Shown: piece after piece, positions 43,481 to 55,919 of the stretch
Position numbering within the stretch: the stretch's first letter is position 1
How the letters are laid out: every line of letters begins with the position of its first letter
Origin: Zygnema cylindricum
Taxonomy: Eukaryota; Streptophyta; Zygnematophyceae; Zygnematales; Zygnemataceae
Assembly: GCA_037447655.1 (NCBI GenBank)
Contig: JBBHKE010002921.1
Coordinates: 52,753-116,752 of the forward strand
Direction of reading: 5' to 3'
Length of the DNA: 64,000 nucleotides
Program-made: the position numbers and the translations under genes
The notes under the pieces: generated by a model
Seen by the model: only the letters and a program-made list of their open reading frames with translations
Databases searched by the model: none
What the model was told of the DNA's origin: nothing

Positions 43481-45641
43481 ATAGGACAAAAATATTCTTG
43501 AAAAAAACGTTGTCAAAAGAAACCAAATTTCAATATGTTATATACAGCTTCCAATCTTTGAATGGACCACTTCATGGAAAGAAAAATATACATACCTTTG
43601 AATGCCTTGAAAGTTACCTGGATCACGTCAAGTTTTACTCAAAAAAAAAACTTCCAGAATGTTCTTAAAAAATTAATAAACTCCTTGCATACTTCAAACT
43701 TTACTTTTTCACTTTAAAGATAATGCATCGTTGAGCTTCGGGATACTTGGTGTTTCCTTCGTTGGGATTTAAGTTTATTATTCCGTTTAAACAATTGAAC
43801 TCCAAGGAAATCGGAACGGAAACAACCGCCGACCAAAAGAGTCTCGTTGATCTGTACGAAGCACAACAAGACAAAGGAAAAAAAGAGTAACTGTCAGAAA
43901 CCTGCTCAGAATCAATCTATTTTGTAGCGATTGTTGGATTTACATTTTCTCTTGTTCAACCTACATTTGATTTTTCCAGCGAGCATCTATGCCTCATTCG
44001 ATGTAATTTACCGTGATAAAATGTTCAATATTTTAAGAAAGGGATTAAACTAAAAATAAACCAATCAAATTGCTTAACAACATTTCTATGATGTTTGACA
44101 AGATTGTTGCCAATGTTCATGTGCTTCTTGCTATCTATGAAGCCAAGAATCTTCCTTTTTTTAGTTTAAGTTTTTATTAATTTCAAATCATGAACTATTA
44201 TTGATCTAGGCTACTAATCTTGAAGATACGATTTGCAGATAAACTAGTTAACAAAATATATACCACAATCTAAAGGGAAAAAGTTATTGGAATGTGTTAT
44301 AAACGGTTACCCCATACTATGCGGTTAATGTATGGGTTGACCACATATAGCTCTCCCAACATTTTCGCGATAAACTAGAAAGAAGGTACATAATTCAACC
44401 TTTTGTAGAGAAGTTTCGCCGGGCTGCCCGAGAAAAAAACTGATCCCCATAGGTCCGCGGCGCGCCTTTGAGTCCCCCTGCAATTAGTGTGGTTCCTTTG
44501 GTCGTCGGAATCTGGACGTACGTTTGTTGAAGCGCTCCACCACGCCGAACTGACGGCCCGATTAACCGGACCACTCAGACTGCGACACATCACCAAATGC
44601 CACGTCATTATAGGATCAGCAAAAGTATTTCACCCTGGAGGACATTTTATTCATAAGCATTCTATACATTCATTGGCATTCCGTTTATTCCGTACGGCTG
44701 TGAGCAAATGCATTCGAGGGAAGGCGGATAAATTAGAATTTGAGAGCAATGAATGGTAATTTAATTTTTTTAGGGATGTAGAAATTCAATAATGTGTCTA
44801 GATTTATGAGACATTTGTCTTTTTAGTAAATATATCTTCTTCTTTAGCGTAATGCGGACGAAAAAATAATCCACCTGAAGGATATAATAATAACACAATA
44901 AAACTAAAACATTTGGTAAATAACCCACCTGAAGGAGGGTATAGAACGCGGAAAGCCCGAAAAGTGAAAGTCGCAAAGAGTGGTCGGATTGGTGGGACAC
45001 GTGGCAGCAAATAGTTTGCGAGTGCTCTGCGCACGTGCAGGAAGAATGAATAGGAGAGAGAGGGCGGAGAGGAGGAGAGGGAGGCATGGTACGGTCGCCA
45101 TTGTGAGGGAGAGTTTGAAAGAGAGGGAGAGATGTTGTTTTGTTGGACGAGGTTTGGACTTTTAAGCGGAGAAGTCGAACGTTTTATGCGGCAGTTTGAT
45201 GTTTTTAATTGGTTTGTTTGCACGTGCGAAAAGGCTTGTCGGCCGGATTGAGGGTCTCGACGCAGTTTCCAAGAAAGCGCACATTTGCAAAGACAAGGTG
45301 CGCTGTACGGCCTCCGGGGACTTGTCATCTGGCCGGCGGTGATAACCTCCGAAGACCACCGGCCACGAGCCACGCCTAGGCGCTGCCGCAAAATAAGACC
45401 TTACCGTACAGACATGCGACTTTTAAGGGCTCCATGTTCAACCGTTCAGCTTGGAAGTCAAACATGTTTTAAAAGATAAATTGATGGCCGTCAGATTCTC
45501 CTTCAAAGAGAATCGGACCGCCAACATCCGTGTACTATAGCTATGATTGTTTCTATCCAAAGATGACGTCATCAGCATAACCGTGAAGATTCGCTTTTCT
45601 TTTGTCGATTACGGTCACATAATCCTCTGTACCGGAATAAA
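43481..45641. other. Apparently unique intergenic DNA
   Basis: 43.5-44.4 kb is AT-rich with nothing recognisable. 44.4-45.5 kb is clearly more G+C-rich, with CACGTGGC (G-box/ABRE-like, near 44,998) and CACGTGC words, and a long minus-strand open frame (44,804-45,391, 195 codons) that I do not recognise. It could be a promoter with a first exon of an unseen gene, or an unrelated CpG-rich patch. The short motif CCACCTGAAGGA occurs twice (about 44,870 and 44,927). Confidence 0.35.
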
Positions 45642-46116
45642 GGTACGTCCCCATGCATTAAAGTATCGACACTATTTTGTCGTTTTTGCCTAAAACGCAG
45701 TTCCATACTATAAAGACTATAGCTGTTCAACAAAAAGTGCAGCAAACGTCAAGTCGATGCTTTGAATGCAATTCATGTTTGTCGTCATGTTAACGAATCT
45801 TGACTTTTTCTTTAATCGACCGCCGGGCAAGAGAATCCAGCCCGTCAAAAATCTTCATCAAAAATCACCTCGTGATTGGATTTCAGGGAAAGTACCTCCC
45901 AAACAACGAATGAAAAATGGATCAAGCACGCGCCATACGAGTGGTAAAATTTTAGGACGAGAGAGAGCGCTCGCAATTTTTCTCCCAGCCAGTCACGTGC
46001 ATGTACGGAAAAAACAACCATCTACGGAAAAAATTTGCAAGGGTCTCGAACCTCCACTTTCATTCATGGGTCTTTTGTTAGAATTATGCGCCGTCGTCAA
46101 CTCTCCTCTCTCCCCT
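45642..46116. mobile_element. Truncated PIF/Harbinger-like element (H3)
   Basis: The intact terminal GGTACGTCCCCATGCATTAAAG follows a TAA and corresponds to the right end of H1/H2, so the element is in reverse orientation. The interior matches (TTTTTGCCTAAAACGCAG; CAAACAACGAATGAAAAATG; CATTCATGGGTC). It stops near 46,116 at the junction with a retroelement gag remnant, missing about half. Confidence 0.75.
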
Positions 46117-47894
46117 CAAAGCATCTGTTGCAACGATTTTGTTCACAAGAGGAGAGGCTTTAGGAACCTTATTAACCAGAGGAGAGACTTTGGGGACGTC
46201 CTCTTTGATGGCCGAAAGGTTGCTTAGCCATTCTTTGAAGCGTTTCATGTATGGTGCTATCGAGAATGGTTTGCACCTCCGTTGGAATGGAGGAAGTCGT
46301 TTCTGGTAGGGGGGAGAGATTATTTTTCGAACAAAAGGAATTCGGGAATTCTGTAATTTTCCTTCTCGATTGTGATCCGTCGAGCCTATATAAAACGTCG
46401 CGGCACGTTGTTGAACGGTAGAATCCCAAAGGATACGGCTGTCCAACAACGGCATGTGAACGACGGTCCACGCCATTCTTGTGAATTGTGGCTTCATTTC
46501 GGCCATGAAGGCAACAAAGTTCTCTTTCATCATGGTGGCTTTCATGGTTTGCAAATCCGCCTTTTCCCTTTCTCACCGAGAGATCTTAGGTGGAGTCGCC
46601 TCCTTTTGGGTCCCCTTAGGAGGAGTAATTGGATTTGCCGAACGGGACGAAATTCCCCCGTTTTTAATCTGATTTTGAAATGAGAAATTTGGGTCTTTAG
46701 CATGGCAACGGTGGACGTAATGTCCCTTCTCCTAGCAAGAGGTGTATGTGGCCGAATTATCAAGGCACATGCGAGCATCGTGCGCTGTGTTTCCACATCG
46801 GAAACACAATCGGTCTCCTGTATTAATTGGTGGGTTTCCCATGGACGGCGTCTTTAGAGGCCTATTAGGAGGGCATGGGTTCCTAGAAAGTTGTGGAGAT
46901 TGGTCAAATTGTTCCCATTAAAATTCAGGTTTTTCGTGAGCATCCCACCAAGAAGTTTGCATTTCGTACTTTACCGCGTATGCCGCTGCCTGCTCGAATG
47001 TAAATTTTAGTCCGAATGTAAATTTTAGAACGTACGTTTGACTGAGGTTAGTCTGAATGAATATTTTCGATTAAGGGGGAAATTGTTCCACGAATTTTTG
47101 GACAGCCTCCGCATCAGACATGAGGTCAGGCAACGCTTCTCAAAGTGTTTCCAATCAAGCTCGTAAGCAGGGGCAGCCACACCCGACTTACGTTTGAAGT
47201 TCATCAACTCCTTAACTTGGTATGGATTTTGCATCCGGTATTCCACTTGGAGGAGATCAAATATGACTAATAGCGCGTTACCTTAAAGAATTAATCCTTC
47301 TGGTCTAGCTAAAACCGCAACACGGGCACTCACGGCATACTGATGAGGATTCTCAAAGATGGTTGGATGCAGCTCATCCCCATTAATGTCCAAAACTGTC
47401 GATATAGCCGTCTGGAAGGGAATCTCCGCTTGGCCGAGAACGGCTGGGAGTTCAACGAACGATGGAGGGTGCTCTGTCATTTGACACATACTCTCAGACT
47501 TCCGTGTATACAAGATGAGAGCCGAACCTTGAAGGTATCGGCCGATGAGAGAGAAAGCAACCCTAAGGTCGAACCTTTCTTGATATCGAAAGGCCAAGTC
47601 TCTCATTTTGGTGTTATAAATCATGTGAAAATGAGACAAGGACATGGTGTCCTTTAAACCCGAAAAGAAAAATTGCATCCTCCCAATACCCACCTTTGAA
47701 GAAGAAGCCATGTCATCAAAGGATGAATGCACTAGTGGTTCCAAATTTGGACCAGAAGGGAATCCAAAGGAGAAAAGATTAATATCCTTCTCAAATTCGT
47801 CTTTGGTCCCTTCTAGATGCGGCCTAGATGTAACTAAGGATAGTGATGAGACTGTGGTCAATCCTGACCGAACAGACGAAGACCTAAGACCCAC
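46117..47894 (-). pseudogene. Retroelement gag remnant with CCHC zinc knuckle
   Basis: Read on the minus strand: an N-terminal open frame (47,894-47,283, with DEFEKDINLFSFGF and AFRYQERFDLRVAFSLIGRY), then in other frames YRMQNPYQVKELMNFKRKSG. A perfect CX2CX4HX4C knuckle (CFRCGNTAHDARMC) lies at 46,765-46,806, followed by degraded sequence. The order of a large domain and then a zinc knuckle fits a gag protein. It is not the copia gag seen elsewhere in the window. Family (Ty3 or other) not determined. Confidence 0.6.
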
Positions 47895-47989
47895 AATCGA
47901 CTCGGATATGAGTGTAGGTTCTGAGAAAGGAGAAGAAGAATCTAATTGCGGTGGACAGAAAGATGTCTCGCCGCGGGTAGATCCGGATT

Positions 47990-50470
47990 GGTAATGTAAG
48001 TTGTCCTAATTCCTGGGCATGAAAAAAGGAAAAGACCTAAACTGGAACAGTGTGGAATTCGGCACGGCCTATCGAGGTGCAAGAGATGCCAGACCACACC
48101 AAACTGATCAAACAAGACACATGCATTCTCTAACAAGACCTGGTGGTCAGAAATAATCAAGAAATCGTATTACCAAACCTCTACACTGCAAACGGTGGGG
48201 TAAGGCTGAAAGACCAGATCTATAAAAACAAGCATAGAGCTATCCCGACACCTTTAGGTGCACATATAAAGCGGCACAAACAGAAAGGTGTCTAAGCAGT
48301 GCCACCCACGGCAAGATCTAGGAAAAAATTCCACACCAAATAGTCACACAATCTCTAGGGCTACACAAGGCCAGATAGCATGCAAGGAAAGCCGTAAAAT
48401 GCAAATGCTCAATCCGATTAGTCTCCAAAGAACCCCATCCACTCCGAACCCTTTATACGGGTGTCCACTCTAAATCTGATCGCTCCCGTGCCCACAAGGC
48501 ATTGGAATACTTATAGACACCTGTACCACCTAAGTGAGTACTAAGGGAGAACCGGACTAGTTAGGAACAAGTCGGATTTGCAAATCTCCCTGGAATTTAA
48601 TCCGCTCCACAATCCGATCCGGGTAATGCCTCCGAATGTATCTCTCCACGAGGCTCCCCGTACAGTGAAGATGTACTCCGCGAAATGTAAAGGAACATGT
48701 GGAAGAAGAAAATATGAAATAATGGAAAAAGATACGATAAACAACAAAGCAAGTTAGAATTAGGTAGGAGGGCTGCCCAAACCCTAGATCTTCAGCAAAA
48801 CCTAGGCCTGAAACAACCCAGATTCGGCAAGAAACCCTAATACTGCAGAAAAACCCTAATTCAGCAAAAAAGCCCTAATTTTGCAGAAAAACCCTAATTT
48901 TTACAGAAAAACCCAAATTATGGCTGCTAAGACACTAGATATGCAGCCAAGAACCTTGTAAGAACAAGATAGAAAGACAAGATGTAAGGAATCGGGCCCT
49001 AAATATGCAAAAACCCTAAAATCTGCCGCCAAAACCCTAAATCTACAGTCAAACCCTAATTTTGCAAATTAACCCTAAATCTGCGAACGAATTTGGGTCT
49101 AACACTGCAAACAAGAAATAGAGTGGCAGCAAGATAGGAACAAGAATGGAAAGAAAGAAATGAAAGGAAACAAGAAACAAAATGTTTTTTTTTTTTTATA
49201 TATAAAATAAGATTTATATTTTTTATAAAATTTCTTTTTTTTTAAGATAGTTCCTTTTGGACAAGAATACTAATCGAGGAGGTAGCCACTAGGCACTTGG
49301 GTCTCTATCGTATTCTCTACAAGAGTTATCTCGAAGAGGCATCAAATCAAATAACAAATTTCAACCAAAACAAGAAAAATTCCAAATCCGGCCACAATTC
49401 ACTCCTCCACTCTCAACCGAAATACAAACAAAACAAATACACACACTCCAAACCGTTCAACTACCTGTGGAAGGCGCAGCCGCATCCGGATGCTTCTACA
49501 CACGAGCTCCAATTCAACACTCCCAAAAATGACACAAGTTCGGAGGGAAACCTTCCAGACTTGGCTTTGAGCCGCGTGGATTAAGAAGAGTGGGCAGAAA
49601 TACAAAATAAAATATCCGTAATCTATCTAGCCTCTGCATCTAGCTAGCAGGAAAAGAAGACACTTATGCAATCAGTGCGAGAGAGCAAGAGAGAAGCACA
49701 GCCGCAAATAAAACATTATTGTCCAAAAGCTAACATATTCTAAGTCTAAAATTAGCCTAAGTAGGAGCTAAGCTATGCTTAAGCAAAACTAGCCTACATT
49801 AAGTTGCCAACATGAACGAAAACTACTTAAGATGCCAACATCATTTGACGTACGCTTGACAAAATCCCCAATCCAAGGGTAAAAACCCTCCATATCTACA
49901 TGTATGCGTGAACCTACATGGGTTCACGACTTAAATATGTACTCAAATCCGAAGCGCCACCAAACGCTCCCCGTACATGCAATTCGTACGTCGCAAAAGT
50001 CCAATTGAAGTAAAAGTACAGGCTAAAATAAAAGTACAAATGAAATATCGTGTAGGCCCGTCCATCTCGTTTCGTACGGCTTCCAAATGATATCCGCGCA
50101 CGAACCTTCGAATCGCGTCCCTATGAAATCAAACAAAAAAAAACAAGACGCACTAAATTAGTACCATTTCCAATAGACGCGTGTGAAAATCGCGCACACG
50201 TCCAACTTAAGTGAATCGACAATATTAAATAAGCTACCGTGCAAAACTCACACGTGCAAACGATTACCACACGTGCGAACGAAAATCATGCGTGCGTGCT
50301 AAAATTGTGTGTGCATGCATAATATCGTGCGCGCGTGCCAAAAATTGTGCGTGCGTGCATAAATATCTAAATTCAAACATTATTTGTAACCCAAACGGAA
50401 TTAGTGTAAATTAATGTCCCGACACAATGCAGCATGACAGAGCACTCAACCATTTAGTGCCCTAGTTTTT
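47990..50470. other. Probable leader/LTR DNA of the gag remnant, with AAACCCTAA cluster
   Basis: No gene seen. It lies upstream (minus sense) of the gag remnant and may hold its leader and LTR; ends were not resolved. Contains the AAACCCTAA-rich segment at 48,780-49,085, an A/T tract at 49,180-49,245 and, at about 50,280-50,370, a run of alternating GTGCGTGC / CGTGCGCGCGTG words. Confidence 0.4.
48780..49085. repeat. Cluster of degenerate AAACCCTAA (telomere/telobox-like) units
   Basis: About eleven copies of (A)nCCCTAA or close variants in 300 bases, mostly spaced 15-35 bases and separated by words such as TTTTGCAGAAA and ATCTGC. This is a short interspersed array, not a continuous TTTAGGG telomere tract. 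Confidence 0.75.
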
Positions 50471-52368
50471 TACAAAAATAACACAGCCCCTTGGGAGCCC
50501 TTTATCGCGACTCATCAGATTGATTTTTCTATCCTCCTCCTCTATAGTTTCCAACCAGCTTTTTGGGATCCTTTTTCCTCCAATTGATCTCGGCTGCCAA
50601 AGCTTGTCCAATCTTTCCTCCCCTCCGGATCTCTATCGTAATCTCTCGAACAACCTACCACAACATTCCAAATCCACCCGGAGTCCAACAAATCCTGCAT
50701 ATGGTTGACTATGTTCTTGTAGTCATCGAGTAACTTCATGAGCAAGCAGTTAACCTTTTCCTTTTCAGTTTCTTCTTTTCTATCACTCTCTAGCTCCATG
50801 AAAAGTGATTCGAGCTCATAACAAAAATCCAACATCTTCCTCCCCTTGTATATATATACATCTATTTTTTGAAAAGCCGACTATTGTTGTTGAATTGTAC
50901 CACTTTGGTATATCTCTATGAGAGCCACCCATAGATCCGATGCTCTTTCTACCTACAAATGAGGAGATGCAAGTCTTTGATTAATATGGCAGAGTATGAA
51001 GTTTTTTGTCGCCATGTTATTGTAATCCCATGTATCAATATCACTATCGCCGTTCTTTGGAACAGGTGACATGAAAGCTGATCCGGTTGCTATAGGTGTT
51101 GCGATCGGTGTGATCGTCTCCTTTTGTTTCCCCTTGTCCATCTAAATTCTCTCCCCATCCTCACTCTCCTGCAAAAGGGTTGGATCTGCCCTTTTGGTAA
51201 ACCTGGTCCCTGCAAACCTTAGAGGGATACCCAAGCTCGATGGACGCCTCACTCGTCTATTCATTAACCCCCAATACCTTTTCTCACTTAGAGCTCCTAT
51301 CATCATACTTCCCCAATATATGAAGCAATTTCCATTAAAGATGGGCACCCTATATGGTGGGCCCATAACCTGGAACTCTGAGACCTCCATTGGTCCTCAA
51401 AGTGGGCAGCTCACACAAAGCCCCTAGGATAACCTTGACCCCTTTTTGTTTCAGCAAGAATAGCTGCCACCTTCGCAAACAAAAACTTTGACCACATTCA
51501 CCATGGTAAAGACAAGACTCCCTTGAGTTGATACCAAAAAGAATCTCTAAATTTGCTCCCTTGAGCAGTAAGTTATGAATGGTCAAAAATGACCTTTTGT
51601 ATTGGAGCTCTCTGGGAGAGAGGTGTCTATCAAAGATTTGCCTAAGTCCTAAACCCTTCTCTAATCCTTTTTTTACTGAAGTGCGGCACCAATGTAATCA
51701 GTGTAAGGTACAGAAAGTACATGTGCTAATGTACTTTTCGTACGACCATTGTACGACATAGCCAAAACGTGGACGTCTGGTATGTTCCGAATCGCTTTCA
51801 TATTTCTCGAAAATTCCTCAACCCAATGTGATACCGCCAAGTGTTATTCGGTGTGTCTACAACCGTAAAACGCCAAAGAGTTCATTCCGCAATCTAGGCG
51901 TTCACCATGTCTGTCAGATTTAGATCGGCTTGTAATACACGCCGTGGAAATTAATATTCATAATATTTGTTTCGTGCGGTACTTAACATACAACTGTCTC
52001 CATGTATCTCAGTTTGTTCTTTCTGTTAAATGAAACATCCTACGTGTATTTGTTTAAATATTTATCAAACCTAATGTATCTCAGCACTGGTGCTAGACTA
52101 TATGACAAAGATATCGGCTACCAGCTACTCTGACGGATAGTACTTACCAGGATCAAATCTTGGTTTCGACAACCCTTTTGGTAAGTATAGCAAAACTGCT
52201 TCCTATCTCCTTTAGAGAACTTAGACAACCATGGTTTTAACTCTCTCTCCAGACTTCAGTGACTACGAGAAGTATGGGGACTTGAGAGTAGAGTGAGAAG
52301 CAGGCTGCCTTTGCTTCTTTCCCATTTTTTTTACAATCACCAAACCTATAAAATGCCATATTTCTACA
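50470..52368 (-). mobile_element. Truncated copia element (subfamily 1): LTR, leader and gag
   Basis: The minus-strand LTR starts TGTAGAAATATGGC at 52,368 and ends near 51,510. A leader with GAACTGCC/GGTGGCAGC-type sequence follows. Gag pieces are at 51,390-51,142 (MMIGALSEKRYWGLMNRRVR), 51,141-50,953 (DTWDYNNMATKNFILCHIN, with the Trp intact) and 50,835-50,542 (KMLDFCYELESLFMELES equivalent). The element is cut off near 50,470, and pol is absent. Confidence 0.8.
52093..52172 (+). other. tRNA-like module in LTR, antisense to the element
   Basis: GCTAGACTATATGACAAAGA then GGCTACCAGCT..., and the T-arm-like CCAGGATCAAATCTTGG. More degenerate than the copies at 37.4 and 60.3 kb. Confidence 0.5.
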
Positions 52369-52434
52369 CTGTTTTTTTAGTACTTTACACTCTTGTGATT
52401 TGTTGTGTACAGTAGTAGTAGGGATTTCAGAGAG

Positions 52435-54815
52435 GGGATAAAGACTTGGACTTTTTTTGAGGTACCTCTCTTTGAGAGGCCTTTTAAATTTATAGGCCAT
52501 CTTTGGCCGGCCAAAACGTAATGCTCATGGGAGCAAATCCAGTGATTTTTTTTGCTGCGGACTCAAAGGAGTACACGCTACACAAAGGTGTAGTCAATCA
52601 GACTGTTTGCCTATAATAGTGGCATTTTTTCTAAGGGAAATTCAAAGTGGGGAATTTTGTCCAAAACACATGTTCAAGTTTTGCAATTTGTGGTGGAACT
52701 GAGCACACAGAAAGTCTCTTTCATAGGAGTGAAGTTGTATTGGGATTTTGATTGTCAGGGTGTCACATATTTGGGTTTGTATCAACTTGGAGTCGACTTT
52801 ATCTAGATAAGCTTCTTTGGATCTCTGATTTATGTTGGGGAATGGAGCCCATAGAAATAGAAGAAGATGAAATCACTGTGAGAAACCAGAGATTATCTTT
52901 CATTCCAACATTAGATTTTGAAGGAGGGAGAAAAAGCAATAAGAGATTTCAAGAGAGAAAAGTTAAAGATATGGTTACTAAGTTGTCACACATGAGTGAA
53001 CCCCAAACTTACTTTTAGGGAATTAATAGTCCAAAATATAGTAGATAGGTGACATCTATTAATGATTAAATGGCTTCAATTAAAGAAGCAAATACATTGG
53101 AGCTGGTGGACTGTCCACCGGACAGAAAACCGATTAGATGCAATTGGGTATTTAAGTTGAAACTCAACTCGGACAACACCATCGAGCGATACAAGGCCAG
53201 ATTAGGGGCCAACGGGTTTACAAAGAAGGAAGGGATCGATTATGAGGAGAATTTCGCTCCTGTGATAAGATTTCCCTCCATCCAAATCCTACTCAGTTTG
53301 GCGACAGCGAAACACATCAAAGTGCACCAGATGGATATCAAAACAACTTTCTTACACGGAGAATTTGAAGAGGAGATCTTCATGCAACATTCGGAAGGGT
53401 TTGTAGAGAAAAGAGAAGAAAACAAGGTGTGAAATGATAAAGTCCCTTTATGGACTGAAATAGGCTTCGCGCTAATGGAACAAGAACGCGACGAGTTCTT
53501 GACAAATTTGGGATATGTGGGAATCATCTCGGATCATTCCATCTATCTATTCGAGGATGAGGAAGGTATAATTTTCATTGTAATTTATGTTGATGATTTG
53601 CTTGTTTTAAGTAAAAAATGGAGTAAATTAATAAACTCAAAAAGAATCCAAATATTAGATTTGAAATGAATGATTTGGGGAAGCAAAATACATTTTGGGA
53701 ATTGAGATGGAGAGGGATAGAGAGAAGAAAATAATCAGACTAACCTAAAAAAAGGCAATCGAAAATATGCACAGAAAATTCCAAATGGATAAAGCAAATA
53801 GCTCTTCAACTCCAATCAATTTAAATAAGGGAAATAAGGGGAGTTCAAAAGAGAGAGTTGTGATTTTTGATGATGAGTTAGGACCGAAAGAAAGAGAATT
53901 TATGAAAAATATTTTGTACAGACAGTTATCGGTAGCTTGATCTATTTTATAAACTGTACCCGTCTTGATATAGCCACAGATTTAGGAATACTCGGTAGGA
54001 GTTTGAATGATCCTAGGAAGATAGATTTGCAAGTAGCTTAGTGGGTAATGTGGTACTTGATAGAAACAAGAGATCTGTGGTTGCATTTGGGCAAGGATAA
54101 TACTGACATCATCACTTCGAGTGATGCCAGTTATATGGATGCTCCAATCAGAAGGGGTACATTTGGGTATGTGTTGTATGTTGGGAATGGGGCTTCTTGT
54201 TGGAGCAACAAGCAACAAAAGGTGATTGCTCAGTCCACCATGGAGGCTCAGTATATGGCCTCTTGTCCTATTGTGAAATAAAAAAATTGGGTGAATTCAT
54301 TCTTTCAAGAACTTGGCTACATGAAGAATGGAGTGCATAAAATGTTTTGTGATAATCAAGATGCAATTGCAATTGCAGCAAATCTATAACATCATTTCAA
54401 AGCAAAGCACGTGGATATCAGATTGAGCTTTGTTACAGATAAAGTAGAAAACATAATTATCAGTTTGGAATATAGACCAGATGGGGAGAGGGTAGCATAT
54501 ATGATGACCAAACCGGTTCTTTCTCCCAAATTGGTATTTTGTAGGGAGAGGTAAGGACTGAAGCAAAAGATAGATTAGAAATTAAGGGGAGAGTTGAAAA
54601 AGGTATTTTCTACATTTTTACTTTGGTTAGTTCATCTATGGTATTTCTTAAGTCCTCATACTTACTGTAGTCACTAAAGACTCGAAGACAACCATGGATG
54701 CCTCAAGCAGACAAGCAGACAAACTAACGGAGCAAGAGAAAAATCCCTTAAGCAAAAGATAGGCAATCAAACCAGGATTAAATCATAGGTCCTATCGGAT
54801 GATTGCCGTACAGTA
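52435..54815 (+). mobile_element. Internally deleted copia element (subfamily 2)
   Basis: Starts with the end of a subfamily-2 LTR and its leader (to about 52,855). It then joins, with most of gag-integrase missing, to the RT region: [84 protein letters not shown] near 53,590. RNase H follows (SDASYMDAPIRRGTFGYVLY). A purine tract AAATTAAGGGGAGAG precedes a 3' LTR starting near 54,592 (TGAAAAAGGTATTTTC), which is cut off at about 54,815. Many stops; not functional. Confidence 0.82.
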
Positions 54816-54974
54816 TAGTGCAACTCTAAGACCTCCATTGGTCCTCATAGTAGGCAGCTCACTCGAAGCCCATAGGATAACCATGGCCCCTTTGTGTTAC
54901 CACAAGAGTAACTTCCACCTTGACAGATAAAAACAATGACCAACTTCAACCGTGTGAAGAGAAGACTTCCTTTA

Positions 54975-55866
54975 GTCGATAACAAAAAGAATCTCTGAAT
55001 TTGCTCCCTAGAGCAGTAAGTTATGGTGGGTCAAAGTTGACCTTTTGTACAGAAGCTATCTCGGAGAGAGGCGGCTACCTACTGAATCTTTCTAAGACCC
55101 ATCTCTCTCTAAAACTCTATCTACAGACGTACGACACCAATCGCAATACTGAGACATACAGAAAGGTACAGGTGTCGGTGTACTTTTTGTAAGGCCATTG
55201 TACGACATGGCCATTTCATGGACATGTGTTACATTTGGATTTGTTTTTATATTCTCCGAAGATATCGCCATCCAATGATATCCTACCACGTGGCATCCGA
55301 TGTGTCTTTGACCATTTACCGCCAAGGCGCGCATTCCGTGATCTCGGCGCTTACCTCGACCGTCCGATTTCAACTGGTTATCAATCTTAGCTGTCATAAA
55401 TAATTGCGCCGTATTTATTTCAAATTTGAAACAAATGCGCAATATCCGTTTTGAGATATTCCGTAACCTGTACAATACAAACTGTATCTATGTCCTAATA
55501 TAACAATAAATGAATTAGGCTACCTGTTGACATTTATAAATTTATCAAACCCTATAGCATTTAGCACTTCGTAGACTAATAGGATAAAGCTACCGCCTAC
55601 CGGCAACTTTGACGAACGGTAGGTACTAGGATCAAATCATGGTTCCGTCAATTTCCTTTTCAGTAAACCTACCAAACTAATACATGTCTTCCTCTAGATA
55701 GCAAAAGAAGCCATGGCTCTAGCACCCTCTCCAACTTTCAGTGACTGCGACAAGTGTGGGAGTTGAAAAGAGGAGTTAGAGCTAGACTGCCTGTGCTTCT
55801 TTTTTGCACTATATTTTCACAATTTTAGACCTAGAAAATACTAAAAAGTACCTTTAGTTTGTACAC
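54975..55866 (-). mobile_element. 3' LTR of the minus-strand copia element
   Basis: Starts TGTACAAACTAAAGGTAC on the minus strand directly after the purine tract. Contains the tRNA-like module at about 55,572-55,645 on the plus strand. Confidence 0.78.
55572..55645 (+). other. tRNA-like module in LTR, antisense to the element
   Basis: GACTAATAGGATAAAGCTAC, a CTACCG...CGGTAG stem and T-arm-like TAGGATCAAATCATGG. Antisense to the minus-strand element. Confidence 0.5.
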
Positions 55867-55919
55867 TCCCCTTATTTTCTAGTCACTCTTCAATTAAGAC
55901 CACACTTCTCCCTGCTGAA

